In this document: positions 24,695-37,600 of the stretch, piece by piece
How positions within the stretch are numbered: position 1 is the stretch's first letter
Layout: every line of letters begins with the position of its first letter
Assembly: GCF_004210375.1 (NCBI RefSeq)
Contig: NC_134830.1
Location: forward strand, 49,667,094 to 49,731,093
DNA length: 64,000 nucleotides
DNA from: Tachypleus tridentatus
Lineage: Eukaryota > Arthropoda > Merostomata > Xiphosura > Limulidae
Direction of reading: 5' to 3'
Program-made: the position numbers and the translations under genes
Notes under the pieces: generated by a model
Databases searched by the model: none
Told to the model about the DNA's origin: nothing
What the model saw: only the letters and a program-made list of their open reading frames with translations

Positions 24695-26275
24695 GAGTGT
24701 TTAAACCACTGTTACATTATTCCAACTACAGTTGAGTAATAACTAGTTGAAACATGTATTATATTTTTCCAACTTACAGTTCAGTAATAACGTATTTAAA
24801 CAGGTGTTATATTATTCCAACTTACAGTCCAGAAAAACGTGTTTAAACATTATTATATTTTTCCAACTTACAGTTGAGTAATAACTAGTTGAAACATGTA
24901 TTATATTTTTCCAACTTACAGTTCAGTAATAACGTATTTAAACAGGTGTTATATTATTCCAACTTACAGTCCAGAAAAACGTGTTTAAACATTATTATAT
25001 TTTTCCAACTTACAGTTCAGTAATAACGTGTTTAAACATTATTACATTTTTCCAACTTACAGTTCAGTAATAACGTGTTTAAACATTATTACATTTTTCC
25101 AACTTACAGTTCAGTAATAACGTGTTGAAACATGTATTATATTTTTCCAACTTACAGTTCAGTAATAACGTATTTAAACAGGTGTTATATTATTCCAACT
25201 TACAGTCCAGAAAAACGTGTTTAAACATTATTATATTTTTCCAACTTACAGTTCAGTAATAACGTGTTTAAACATTATTACATTTTTCCAACTTACAGTT
25301 CAGTAATAACGTGTTTAAACATTATTACATTTTTCCAACTTACAGTTCAGTAATAACGTGTTTAAACATTAATACATTTTTCCAACTTACAGTTCAGTAA
25401 TAACGTGTTTAAACATTATTATATTTTTCCAACTTACAGTTTAGTAATAACGTGTTTAAACATTATTATATTTTTCCAACTTACAGTTCAGTAATAACGT
25501 ATTTAAACATTATTAATATTTTTCCAACTTACAGTTCAGTAATAACGTATTTAAACAGGTGTCATATTATTCCAACTTACAGTTCAGTAATAACGTGTTT
25601 AAACATTATTATATTTTTCCAACTTACAGTTTAGTAATAACGTGTTTAAACATTATTATATTTTTCCAACTTACAGTTCAGTAATAACGTGTTTAAACAT
25701 TATTATATTTTTCCAACTTACAGTTTAGTAATAACGTGTTTAAACATTATTATATTTTTCCAACTTACAGTTCAGTAATAACGTATTTAAACATTATTAT
25801 ATTTTTCCAACTTACAGTTCAGTAATAACGTATTTAAACAGGTGTCATATTATTCCAACTTACAGTTCAGTAATAACGTGTTTAAACATTATTATATTTT
25901 TCCAACTTACAGTTTAGTAATAACGTGTTTAAACATTATTATATTTTTCCAACTTACAGTTTAGTAATAACGTGTTTAAACATTATATATTTCCAACTTA
26001 CAGTTTAGTAATAACGTGTTTAAACATTATTATATTTTTCCAACTTACAGTTTAGTAATAACGTGTTTAAACATTATTATATATTTCCAACTTACAGTTC
26101 AGTAATAATGTATTTAAACAGGTGTCATATTATTCCAACTTACAGTTCAGTAATAACGTATTTAAACAGGTGTCATATTATTCCAACTTACAGTTCAGTA
26201 ATAACGTGTTTAAGCAGGTATTATATTATTCCAAATTACAGTTTAGTAACAACGTGTTTAAATATTATTATATTA
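24695..26275. repeat. 47-bp minisatellite, about 33 copies with higher-order structure
   Basis: The unit contains TTTCCAACTTACAGTTCAGT and AATAACGTGTTTAAACATTA. Unit variants recur in blocks: about 140 bp (three units) near 24730-25010, and about 282 bp (six units) at 25548, 25831 and 26111, marked by TATTTAAACAGGTGTCATAT. Confidence 0.96.
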
Positions 26276-26818
26276 AGTTTTCTTTTGTTTCTCTTTGTCT
26301 GGATTCATACATTAAACTTTCTCTCGATCTTCAGCCCTCTCATGGAAAACGCAGATTTGAAACTCATGAACCATATTTCTGTTATTCACCATATAAGTTA
26401 TACTTCGTGTTTAATGTTATTGGGTCACTCAGAAAGTAAGCAGGACATGAAACCAAGGGCTCTTACTCTTCAACCTGTAACATTAAGACAGTTAATAACT
26501 CACAATTAACATAAATTAGATCAGAGTCTTTAAAGTTTTATATAATTAAAAACAACCTGAATTTTGCAACTTATCCTGTTAGATGTAATCACTTCTGCTG
26601 GATATAATTTCAGTAGCTTCGTTTTGAAGGGCAACGCTACATAGTGGGCTATAAGCCCGTAGCAAGGTCTTGAAGGGGAAGGGGTCATTTGATCAAAAGT
26701 GTAATTCGTTTCATGTATAACCCTTTCTGTCCATAGGTTAAATAAATTTCCGAAATATATGACGGTTCTTTATTATCACTACTAATAAACACCTCTGGCT
26801 AATTTCTTTTGATGCGAG

Positions 26819-27328
26819 AAAATGCTACTTCCGTGTGCATACACAGAGTTATAAAATGCTACCTCCGTGTGCATACACAGAGTTATAAAATGCTACCTCC
26901 GTGTGCATACACAGAGTTATAAAATGCTACTTCCGTGTGCATACACAGAGTTATAAATTGCTACTTCCGTGTGCATACACAGAGTTATAAAATGCTACCT
27001 CCGTGTGCATACACAGAGTTATAAAATGCTACTTCCGTGTGCATACACAGAGTTATAAAATGCTACTTCCGTGTGCATACACAGAGTTATAAAATGCTAC
27101 TTCCGTGTGCATACACAGAGTTATAAAATGCTACCTCCGTGTGCATACACAGAGTTATAAAATGCTACTTCCGTGTGCATACACAGAGTTATAAAATGCT
27201 ACTTCCGTGTGCATACACAGAGTTATAAAATGCTATCTCCGTGTGCATACACAGAGTTATAAAATGCTACCTCCGTGTGCATACACAGAGTTATAAAATG
27301 CTACCTCCGTGTGCATACACAGAGTTAC
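26819..27328. repeat. 34-bp minisatellite, 15 nearly identical copies
   Basis: The unit is AAAATGCTACTTCCGTGTGC followed by ATACACAGAGTTAT. Variation is almost confined to CTTCC/CCTCC and a few single-base changes, so the array is young or well homogenised. Confidence 0.97.
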
Positions 27329-27912
27329 AAAAGTAATTAAATGATGAGAGCCAAGTGTTAAAGAAAGGGAAAAAATAAATGTTACTAAGCGAGTGGTACA
27401 TCTCCAGTTGGAGTGTGTGTGGAGGGGATTCATTTACATCCACAAAACTTCTTGGCTACGGGTTTGGCTATCTACCCTGTGTTCTCCACGGTAGATCGAA
27501 CCCCGAATCATTTTATCAGCTCACATCGGCACTTCGACAATCGGGTTGATATAATTCCTAAGTCCCTAGGAGCGAGACCTCATAAGATTAGAATACCATT
27601 AGTTAAGAAAAAGTTATGAATAGATATAATAGCTTTCTTGTTAATTTTTATATCACTTCTAAACATTTAGTTCAAAACTAGTTGGGGTCTCCCAAAGCAG
27701 ATTTGAACCTTGCCAAAAACAAACATCAACCAGAGTGAAGAAACAAAAACGTTATAAACTTTTTGTATATCCACAGTTAAATAGAAATTTTCCAAAAGAT
27801 TTTCTTATTAACTTTTTGCAACAGATTCCTAAATATATCCAACATCTAAAGCCAACTTTATAAGTCTTAAATCTATGACTTCCTTGGCTTCTTTTGATTG
27901 CCTTCCCTACTC

Positions 27913-28038
27913 CCAGTAACAGAGTGGTATATCTGCGAACTTCTACCACTAGAAACGGGGTTTCGATACCTGTGATGGGCAGAGCACAGATAGCCAGCCC
28001 TTTGTGTTGATTGATGCTGAATTACAAACAACAACAAT
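27913..28038 (+). repeat. Second SINE family
   Basis: GGTATATCTGCGAACTT head, GGTTTCGATACCTGTGATGG, GCAGAGCACAGATAGCC and an AACAACAAC tail. Confidence 0.78.
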
Positions 28039-28363
28039 CCTTGTCGTTAGTTAATTAAATTTCAACTTTTGCCATTCCTTTACGAAGATCTATATTATTG
28101 TAAGTTAGGTGTTTTCAGTTATTAATAACTTCATTTGTCATTTAATTAGCAGAATCTATTAGTTGGAAGGGAGATTTGAACGTTTTGTATTCTAAAGTAC
28201 AACTGAACAAACAGGTAATATCTCTTAAGTGGCAATAACAAGAGATTTGACGGGATTCACTTTTCAGCGTTTTATTAAAATTTGATTTAGCTGCAAGTAA
28301 CAGAGATTATTCAGTTGATAAAAACCCTTTGTTCAGTACTAAAGTGAGTACATCATAATAAAT

Positions 28364-28468
28364 GTGTATCCAGAGTTTCTAGTATCTCTATCTTCACACA
28401 TAACCAACATGTTAGAAGTTCATCGAGACCTACTTAATGAACTGTCTGGCAAATCGGCCAAAGGTGAA
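28364..28468 (+). other. Possible orphan exon, unknown gene
   Basis: A short frame reads FLVSLSSHITNMLEVHRDLL then NELSGKSAK, bracketed by a possible acceptor (GTATCCAG) and a donor (gtgaaa). The pattern is faintly like the ILxxHxxLLxxL helix of Dbl-homology RhoGEF domains. No companion exon was found, so this may be chance. Confidence 0.2.
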
Positions 28469-28774
28469 AAAAACAACAACAAACACTTTCATTGTCAAGG
28501 TTGTGACCGCATGTGGGAGTCCATAAAAGGGCGAGAACCCTTTTCACATTTAGAGATTGTAATTGTAATTACAAAAATCTGCAATATAATTTTAAAACAC
28601 CTGTATGAAGAAAAAACAAATTATTGTAGTAAGTTATAAGATGATTTAGTTCACGATTTATCCCTATCACAAAAAAAAAATATGGATTCCTTTTCAGCTA
28701 ATGAAGACCCATGATTCAGGTCCCGATACTGAAAAATGATATTCTATATTTTGGAACTGTGAGTGTGTTATAAA

Positions 28775-28935
28775 CGAAGGTGTTAAATCCAAATTTATAT
28801 TAGAGTAGCCTGTAAGTTGGCGAAGGGTACTGTTGAACTACCTAACTTCCCTCTAGTTTATAAGTTCAAAATTAGGGGCAACTAGTACTAATAGCCCTTG
28901 TATTGCTTTGTGAGAGTATCGAAAACAGACAAAAA
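28775..28935 (+). repeat. SINE family 1, body fragment
   Basis: Only the 3' half is recognisable (GAGTAGCC, AACTTCCCTCTAG, ATAGCCCTTGTATTGCTTTG). The head has decayed. Confidence 0.6.
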
Positions 28936-28989
28936 TTAGATTAAGAGCTAGTGAAATTCCTCAATTATTATTCTCTACTTCTAGATGGC

Positions 28990-30120
28990 GCTGTAAATTA
29001 TAATTATAGTACGATCGAGCAGTGTCCTATAGAACGCTTTTAGTATTTCACCAAACCTCACCATTAGCAATGACATCCGAGACACTGGCCAAAACCACAT
29101 TTCTAACAACATCTCCAAATATTATTAGTATCAAAGACACTAATCACATTTCCAACGTAACTATGAGTATACCACAGTCTACAGAGTTCATCTGTAATCC
29201 AATACACCAACTTTGTAAAACAAGTTGCGTGTGCTGAAGCAGCGAGAACCACCACAGATTTGACCATACTACCATATTTAGTATCCACATGTTTGTTTCA
29301 AAACGAATTCTCCACCTATCGAAGGGAAGGTGCAATACTGCCATGAGTAGACTTAAAGCTGAAGCTTAATTCGCAGCTCATAGTGAGGAAATATATTCGC
29401 AAAATGTGATCATTGCATGAAGGAAGTATAAACACAATCTTGTTATATGATGTACGAACAAGATCTTTGATATGATATATGGACAAAATAGAAACCTTCA
29501 ATGTTTTTCATGAAGGATAAAAACTCGTACATCGTGACTGCTGAAAGCTTTGAAACCACACTGAAACCAGTCTGGAGCAATGCTCTTATTATGGCTAATC
29601 TCAAGACAAAATATCATTGCAATGTAACTAGACACATCTCCTGATTGCAGTACAGCTAGACATGTTTCTTGATTGCAGTATAACTAGACGCATCTCCTGT
29701 ATAATTAACAAATGTACAAGGATTTGAAGTCTTAGAAATCAAATGTTCACAAGCTTCCCCCTCACAAGTAATAATGAATAAAGAACCTGAAATCACAAAT
29801 ACCTGTCGACACAGCTCAAGTAAACTTTTGTGTCTGTGGTTTTCTTGAGAAGTGACTTCCATGTACGGTGAGAGGTCAACAGAAAGTTTATAGAGATGTG
29901 TTGGTCTGAAACCAAACTTGTTATACTTTTCACAAGCTCGTTGCTATAAAAACTGTTACAAATAACGGCACAATCCTTACAATCAAACTGAGATCGATTA
30001 GCAATTTTTAAAAATTTGACAGTAAATGCCAGATACTCGATGAATTGAGTCACTAACGAGAGGTGACAAGTATTGTTTTGACACATGGACATTGATACAC
30101 AATTTAGACAGACAAATTTT
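28990..30120 (-). pseudogene. Coding-like tract of unknown origin, frameshifted
   Basis: The minus strand has a frame with CQNNTCHLSLVTQFIEYLAF, DCAVICNSFYSNELVKSITS and LLTSHRTWKSLLKKTTDTKV. It ends at a shift near 29805 and is continued in another frame by VFVISGSLFIITCEGEACEH and NPCTFVNYTGDAS. Further on is SMVKSVVVLAASAHATCFTK and LVYWITDELCRLWY. The amino-acid make-up looks protein-like, but stops and frame changes are frequent and I do not recognise the family. It could be a gene relic or unrecognised transposon ORF. It ends at the SINE at 30124. Confidence 0.3.
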
Positions 30121-30123
30121 TCG

Positions 30124-30410
30124 CGGCCCATTATGACCAGGTGGTTAGAGGGCGCTCGACTCGTAATCTGAGTGTCCCGGCTTCGAATCCCCGTCACACC
30201 AAATATGCCTGTCCTTTCAGCCGTGGTGGTGTTATAATGTGACGGTCAATCCTACTATTCGTTGGTAAAAGAGTAGCCCAAGAGTTGGCGGTGGGTGGTG
30301 ATGATTAGCTGCCTTCCCTTTAGTCTTACACTACCAAATTAGGGACAGCTAGCGCAGATAGCCCTCGTGTAGCTTTGCGCGAAATTCAAAGTAAACAAAC
30401 AAAAACAAAA
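30124..30410 (+). repeat. tRNA-derived SINE, family 1
   Basis: Full-length copy from GCGGCCCATTATGACC to an A/C-rich tail. It has a small insertion in the head (GTTAGAGGGCGCTC) and abuts the coding-like tract at 28990-30120. Confidence 0.92.
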
Positions 30411-30894
30411 ATTGTTCATATAATGTGTATTTTATACAGAGCTTTGATACATAAACATTTTAACATTTTGCATCTTATAAATGTACATAAGCAAAAACAA
30501 GACATAGTTATTAGCTCTTTTTATAATACAAGATACAGTTCTTATATAGAATTCATCTTTAAAAAAATCTAAAACAATTTCTTACAGCGTAAAAATATAG
30601 TCTCAATAAACAAGTGAAATATATTTATAAAATTACGTTTCGATCTCGCACAATTTTTATATTTCAATAATATTTAAACGTAAAACATAAGAAATACTAA
30701 AATACCTGGAAACATAATACAAATGGTGTATTTATTTGCACCGTTATGTTCTACAGTCTATATTATACACATACTTACAACCAATGTTAAAACGACAACA
30801 CACACACTCGTGGTTTTATTTAAAGTTCGTACCATATTTAGTTCGTTACCACTGTCCTTAATGTTGTCTATAGCAACACCTTTTTGTCGTCACA

Positions 30895-31003
30895 GGAGAG
30901 ACAACGGTAAGTCTTTGGATTTACAACGCTAAAATCAGATATTGGATTCCCCTCAGCAGAGACAGCAGCTAGTCCGAGTGGCTTTGCTGTGAGAAAACAT
31001 ACA
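30895..31003 (+). repeat. Second SINE family, diverged
   Basis: Aligned features are TTTGGATTTACAACGCTAAA, ATTGGATTCCCCTCAGCAGA and GTGGCTTTGCTGTGAG. Confidence 0.6.
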
Positions 31004-31414
31004 TATTACCTTTTATGTTTATTCTACCTATTCGTAGTCAAGTATCATAATTAATATATATTAAAATTAGCAATTAAATAATAAAAACAGTAATTTTTAT
31101 TACATCTCATTACAGGTGTAAAAATCACTCTTATGTTGCTTAGAATCTGGATAAGACGATACAGATAGTTGTATTACAAACAAGCTTTATAATCCACTAT
31201 TTCCAAATGGTATTTCAAGAATGATCCACGAAATATTTACCAGTGCTGCCAGAAATTTCTGTTGAAATGTTTTCTTTTGTTCAAGTTGGGTTCTGCCTGA
31301 AGTTAGATCCATAGTTACTATTATATACACTGTAAAATAAAAGCAAAAAAGTGGACAGCATAAAATCACTTAAAAGATTCCTGTGATGTTCTGTAATATG
31401 ATGGTAGCTGTTTA

Positions 31415-31601
31415 CTAAGAGTTACGAGGAGAAGAAAATATCTGGTGAAATTCGAGAAGCAGGTATTCAAGCAGTCGGTTCTGATGTAGTACATCTAGTG
31501 CCATGTTGACAAGGTCTGAGTCTGAGCTCATCAGCGTGGGTCCAAATACGATAGCCAGATTTTGTATGTCCATTAGATTCTTCTCCCGGCACTTTTCAAC
31601 T
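31415..31601 (-). CDS. RhoGAP gene exon 13: end of GAP domain and stop
   Basis: It encodes VEKCREKNLMDIQNLAIVFG, PTLMSSDSDLVNMALDVLHQ, NRLLEYLLLEFHQIFSSP and RNS, then TAG. NLAIVFGPTLM carries the conserved asparagine. Acceptor TTTTTTATGCAG. AATAAA on this strand occurs at about 31101-31096, some 315 nt past the stop, a candidate polyadenylation signal. Confidence 0.95.
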
Positions 31602-34600
31602 CTGCATAAAAAAACACACACACTGAATATTCCATTATAGATAAACAGCTGAAAAAACACATTCCTGTATTATTCTACTGGGTGTGTTACAAAACAATGG
31701 TACTCACAGCTTCTTGTATACAATTAAACTAGTAAAACATTCAGTAGTGAAACAGTAAAAAAAACAAACCATGTTAATGTGTTGATATGCTGTAACAGTG
31801 AGGATAAGATCTCAGAAGGTGACCATATTCACATAAACTCACAAAAATAAGTTAGCTCTCAATTTAAAAACACCATATTTTCAACATTAGGACAAACCAC
31901 ATTTGTAATCAGGGAGAAATGTGTTGTCGGACCTTTACTGAAAGTTCAGTCTATAACCTAACACCCATTTTAGGTCATCTTTTTAAAGTAACTCAAATTT
32001 CAAAAGATACATAATGTTGCAATAACACATTTCAAAGTGCTGTTTTTCAGGACAACAGTACTCATACAATATCTCCCTGTATACATACATGAACTGTGTC
32101 AGAAGCGACCGTTGAACGGTCGACGTTAGTTTTCGATAATTATATTATTTAAAGACATAAAGATACCGATAGACAAACACCTCAGTAAACAACTAGTATT
32201 AAACTGCACTACAGATAACCTACAACAGTTAAATGTTAAACAAGGACCTCACTAAACAACTAGTATAAAATTGTATTTTATACAGACCTCAGTAAATGGC
32301 TGGTATAAAACTGTATTTTATATAGACTACAACAGTTAAATGTTAAACACAGACCTCAGTAAATGGCTGGTATAAAAATGTATTTTATATAAACTACAAC
32401 AGTTAAATGTTAAACAAAGACCTCAGTAAATGGCTGGTATAAAACTGTATTTTATATAAACTACATCAGTTAAATGTTAAACACAGACCTCAGTAAATGG
32501 CTGGTATAAAACTGTATTTTATATAAACTACAACAGTTAAATGTTAAACACAGACCTCAGTAAATGGCTGGTATAAAACTGTATTTTATATAAACTACAA
32601 CAGTTAAATGTTAAACACAGACTTCAGTAAATGGCTGGTATAAAACTGTATTTTATATAAACTACAACAGTTAAATGTTAAACACAGACCTCAGTAAATG
32701 GCTAATCAAGAACTTCAAAGTTTCGTAATTTGCCTCAGGTAAGGAATGAATAATTTCTTTGATCGATGCCATCTTTTTATTCATAGTTTGTTTTCCTGTG
32801 TGAGAAGAAATAAAACTGTACATGATTGATTATTGTAATAACCCTTGTTAAGTGAAGTAAGTTATTTACAGTATGTTTTTCCTGGTGACACAGCAGAAAC
32901 TGTGCAGACCTAAAAGAAGAAAATTCTGGTCTCGATTCCCTGCTGTGGTCGTCCACAGTGCCAAAAATATAATTTATCTGTACTGCTTGGTTTGTATTAA
33001 GTTACACTAAAACACATATTCACAATATTTCAGCTCAGAATACAACATTATACTACCTACAGAGGTATTAGTTTATATTATAATATTATACTACCTGTAG
33101 ATGTATTAGTTTATATTATAACATTATAATAGCTACAAAGATATTAGTTTAAGAAATAACATGATTTGGTATTGACACATGCAAGACTACATGAGCTATC
33201 TGTCCTCTGGTAACAGTACGTATTAAAATCCGATTTTTATGTCATAAACGTGCAGACTTACATACAAGCAACTAGCATTGGGTGAGAGAGTACTGGAATA
33301 TTGTTATAATAACTTCAACATAATTAATTCAGTAACACAATAAATATGGATTATATGATAACGTAAAACATTCCATCACTATTTCAATTAGTTCCACTAA
33401 TTGCCACTAGAGTCTCTAATCTACTTTACATAGAAAATTGATAATTTCATCTAACTTAGTGTGTCACTTCTTTACACTGAATATCGCTACAGTCAAATGA
33501 GTAATACTGTTGCACTCTTGGAGAGGTAGACATAAAGAAGTCATTAGTTTAACGGTTAACTAGAAAGATCCAACACATACGAAAAGGTCCCACATAATAC
33601 TACCTTATAAAGTAAATCCATTGCATAACATTTTTAAATTATTTTAAAACAGGCAAAAACACTTAAATAAATGAATTTTAAATATAATTAAGTACAATAT
33701 TCAAAGACAAGAAGAACTAGTAATCAACTCACCAAGGACGTCCATGATTTGGAGAAAACAAGAAACTGGAATTAAAGGTTCCCTCATTTCCCTGAAGAAA
33801 AGCTTTAAGGCACCAGTCAAGATGTGAACATCATCCACTGTTTCTAGGAGAGAATAGTCATCTGAGAGAAGAAAAGTTCTTTGATTACTGTAATTATAGC
33901 TTTTAATGTTAGGAACAATCCATTATGTTAAGACAGTGTTTTAAGAATTAAGGCTTTATTACATACAATAATATCAGGTTTCAATGCACAAGTAGAAGAG
34001 AATTTTTACAAACTTTACTACTGCTTTGTATAATGTGAGTTTCTACAACTGAAGCCATAACTGTGATAAAAGCACTATTAATATCTTAAGACACAAGAAC
34101 AATGTGACACAGACATACCTTGGTCAACATGAAGTCTCAGCTTCTGGACTTGTGCTAAGTTACCACTTACTCGATAAAGTCCATCAGTGTTCAGATCTGC
34201 AAGAGAAAAACTGGAATTCTCATCAGTTAGAACAACAAAAGAGGAAAACAGTATTAAATATTTATGACCAATAATGTGTTTTTGTTTCTTTACTCTTAGT
34301 ACAAACTACACGATGGGCTATCTGTGTTGAGCCCACTACAGGTTTTTAGCACCATAAGCCTACACACTTTCTGCTGAACCAATGGAAGGGAGAGACTGGT
34401 AATTAAAGTTAATTATAAATAATTAAACCTGATGGAAAACATTCTACAACAATTTAATTTTCACTTAGTTAACAAATAAACACAAACTACCAGTGTTGAC
34501 TTTCCGTTATCCAGACTTAGTAAACAAAGTTATATAACAGGCCACAGATTGATTTATTGCTTTTTGCCTGAACCTGATATTATTAAGCTATTTTGTCAGT

Positions 34601-37600
34601 TTAAAGACAGAATTTATGGACCCATGTACAGCTCAGAACTTTATTCATCCACCCTCTAGGTACGAAACAGTTCACTCTATTTTTTCTCTTTATAAATAAA
34701 CATTTCTAACTGAATTCAGTAACTAGTCCACTATTTCATTTTACTTTAACAAATGTCTTCGTGAATAAAACACTACAGAAATTAAAATTCAATAGAGATG
34801 TCTTAATTATTAGAGAGATAGAAACTGAAGAAGACTTAACACAGTTTGAAACCTCACCTACTGAAAGTTTTCACACAAACCTCATACAAGTGATTGACAC
34901 AGATCCGTTACTTTAGATAAACGAACTTCACGCACGTGACTGATTCACAGCTGATACTCTAAGTATACAAACCTCACACAAGTGATTGATACATAGCTGG
35001 TACTTTAGATATACAAACCTCACACACGTGATTTATACATAGCTGGTACTCTAGGTATACAAACCTCACATACGTGACTGATACATAGCTGGTACTCTAG
35101 GTATACGAACCACATACACGTGATTCATACACAGTTGATACTCTAGGTATACAAACAACAGATGAAGTTACATTTCAAGCACTGTTAACATAATCTTCTT
35201 ATTTATAGCATCACATACAGGCCCGGCATGGCCAAACGTGTTAAGGCATGCGACTCGTAATCTGAGGGTCGCGGGTTCGCATACCCGTCGCGACAAACGT
35301 GCTCGCCCTCCCAGCCGTGAGGGCGTTACAATGTTACGGTCAATCCCACTATTCGTTGGTAAAAGAGTAGCCCAAGAGTTGGCGGTGGGTGGTGATGACT
35401 AGCTGCCTTCCCTCTAGTCTTACACTACTAAATTAGGGACGGCTAGCAAAGATAGCCCTCGAGTAGCTTTGTGCGAAATTCAAAAACAAACAAACAAACA
35501 ATCACATACAATACCACCTTTTAGAGAAAAAACAAACCACGAGACCCAACTGAACATTGTAGATTCTAACCATACCAAGTAAATTATATATTTGAATTTT
35601 TGTTGTAACTTCTGTAATGGAATAATTACTTACCAAAAAGTTCTATTTGTGCAATACATTTCAAAACGAACTTGGGAATATTGGTTTTCTCCCTTTCACA
35701 CAAACTTTGAAGGCTATAGCCAAACACTGGTTCATCTGTTTAGAAAATATATATTTAGTGTTCACCCGTACTCATACCGTATAAAACAGTTACGTTGTTA
35801 CTTTTCACATTGAATCTAACATTCTCCTCAACCAAATATAGAAGACACGAACTACACATGCTTTGAATATTAAAATTAAGAAACAAATTTAAAAGTGCAC
35901 CAAACATGATATGTGAATCACGTGAAGTTATTCTTTATGTCTACGTCTCACAAGTTTCATTAACCTTTGACCCTAATCTTCTAAAGTTGGTCCACTTTGT
36001 CGGTAGTACCTGTATTTATAAGTTTGGTTAATGTCCGTTCATCCTAGTGAAATAAAATGTCTACAAGATTAGGAAAAGTTTTCTATGTAATAGCAGTTTG
36101 GCTTTTAATGTTAATCAGGTCTAGAACTTTGTATGTAGCATCTGTTGTATTGAATATCTAATCATTCCGTACTGAAATATCATGTCTACAAGGTTAGGTA
36201 GAATTTTTATTTAGCAGTGACTTCGACCTTTGAACTATGACGTTCAATAGTTAATCAGATCTTGAATTTTGTATGTTTTACCTTTTATGTATGTTTGGCC
36301 AAACTCAATCCACTCAGTATTGAGGTATTCTGTCTACAGAATAAGAAAAGGACAGGAACAAACCAACACGACCTACTTTGCTTAGCGAAGCAGGGAAAGC
36401 ATGAAAACAGGAACTTTGTTTTTGGTCTGGTAACTCAGAATACAAGTTACCAAATTTCTCTATCGGATTATCAAGTCAGAACATTAGAATGTTATTGTTT
36501 TCTTAGTGTAATGTTATACAATGAGCAAGCTTCACTCTGTCCACTGCAGGAATCGAACCTGTATTTTAGCGTTGTAAAATCATAAACTTAACACGAACCC
36601 AGATATGGATGACATTAGAGAGAAAATATTAAAATACACTGCTTTTTTGAGTTGTGTCAGTTCAGAATTTGAGGGAAATTCATTTTAAAACTCTAACCTT
36701 GAATATAAGCCTTTTTAACAATTGAAAACTAAATTTAATCATTTTCGGTAAAACAATTCGTTTTCATGCTTTGAAAAACTGCTTACAAGTAGGCCTAATT
36801 TATACATATCTACACAATATTCCTATTGTATCTCATGAAAACACACAGAAACAGAGAGTTTTATATTCTATGAAAACTGAATTAAATTACCTTTTAGAAT
36901 ACCTTTCCTTTTCAGGTTTTCTATAGATGGACGTTTATGGAAAAATTGAAGCAACTTATTGTGAATTCTGTTCCTGTCACCGAAACTGTTAAAAAATGCT
37001 CCATGTGCGTTTTTTAGGTGATCAACTGTAGAAAACAAACTCATATTATGGAAAAAAAAACTACATATATCTATATTATAAAAACAAATTATATACATAT
37101 ATACTATGAAAAACAAAGATATATGTATGTATATATATATTATAAAAACAAATTTTATATATATATATATATATGTAAAAACAAATTATACAAGTAATGC
37201 TAAATATTTTGTAAATGTAAAACGATGTAGAAATGACAGTGCCATAAAGAATGTAAACAAGAATCTATGGATGACACATACATCATGCCTGTATGATTAT
37301 CAACATAAACAAAGTAGTTTTACAGTTTTTAGGTCTTTTTTGTAATTTCATATCATGAATTATTGACTAGATAAAAAAAAAAACAACGGAGTGTTACGTA
37401 AGCAAATGAAACACAGCAAATATTGAACAGAAACGATTCTAGTAGTGAGCCCACTCTACTCGTAATCTGCGAATCTTGGGATCGAAACTCATAATTGTTT
37501 GCATTTTCATCAGTGGAGTTTTTTATAATGTTACAATAATACTGGTCTGAACAGTGACACAAACTTTTATACTTCTTTATAATGTTACGATAATGATGGT

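Noticed and set aside
26063-26509. 148-codon frame over the end of the 47-bp array
   Set aside because: Mostly satellite translation (SYYSNLQFSNNV-type repeats in one frame and TYSSVITYLN in another). No independent coding evidence.
26819-27328. CRISPR-like array
   Set aside because: The units are contiguous with no unique spacers, and the surrounding genes are eukaryotic. It is a minisatellite.
27440-27530. Possible SINE head on the minus strand
   Set aside because: Only a B-box-like GATCGAACCCCG and a short tail-like stretch are visible.
32885-33005. Possible further copy of the second SINE family
   Set aside because: CTGGTGACACAGCAG and GGTCTCGATTCCCTGC are suggestive, but the tail and middle do not align well enough.
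35220-35300. tRNA gene call
   Set aside because: A and B boxes are present, but this is a SINE head: the acceptor stem does not pair and the same body follows in all copies. The same applies to the other SINE heads.
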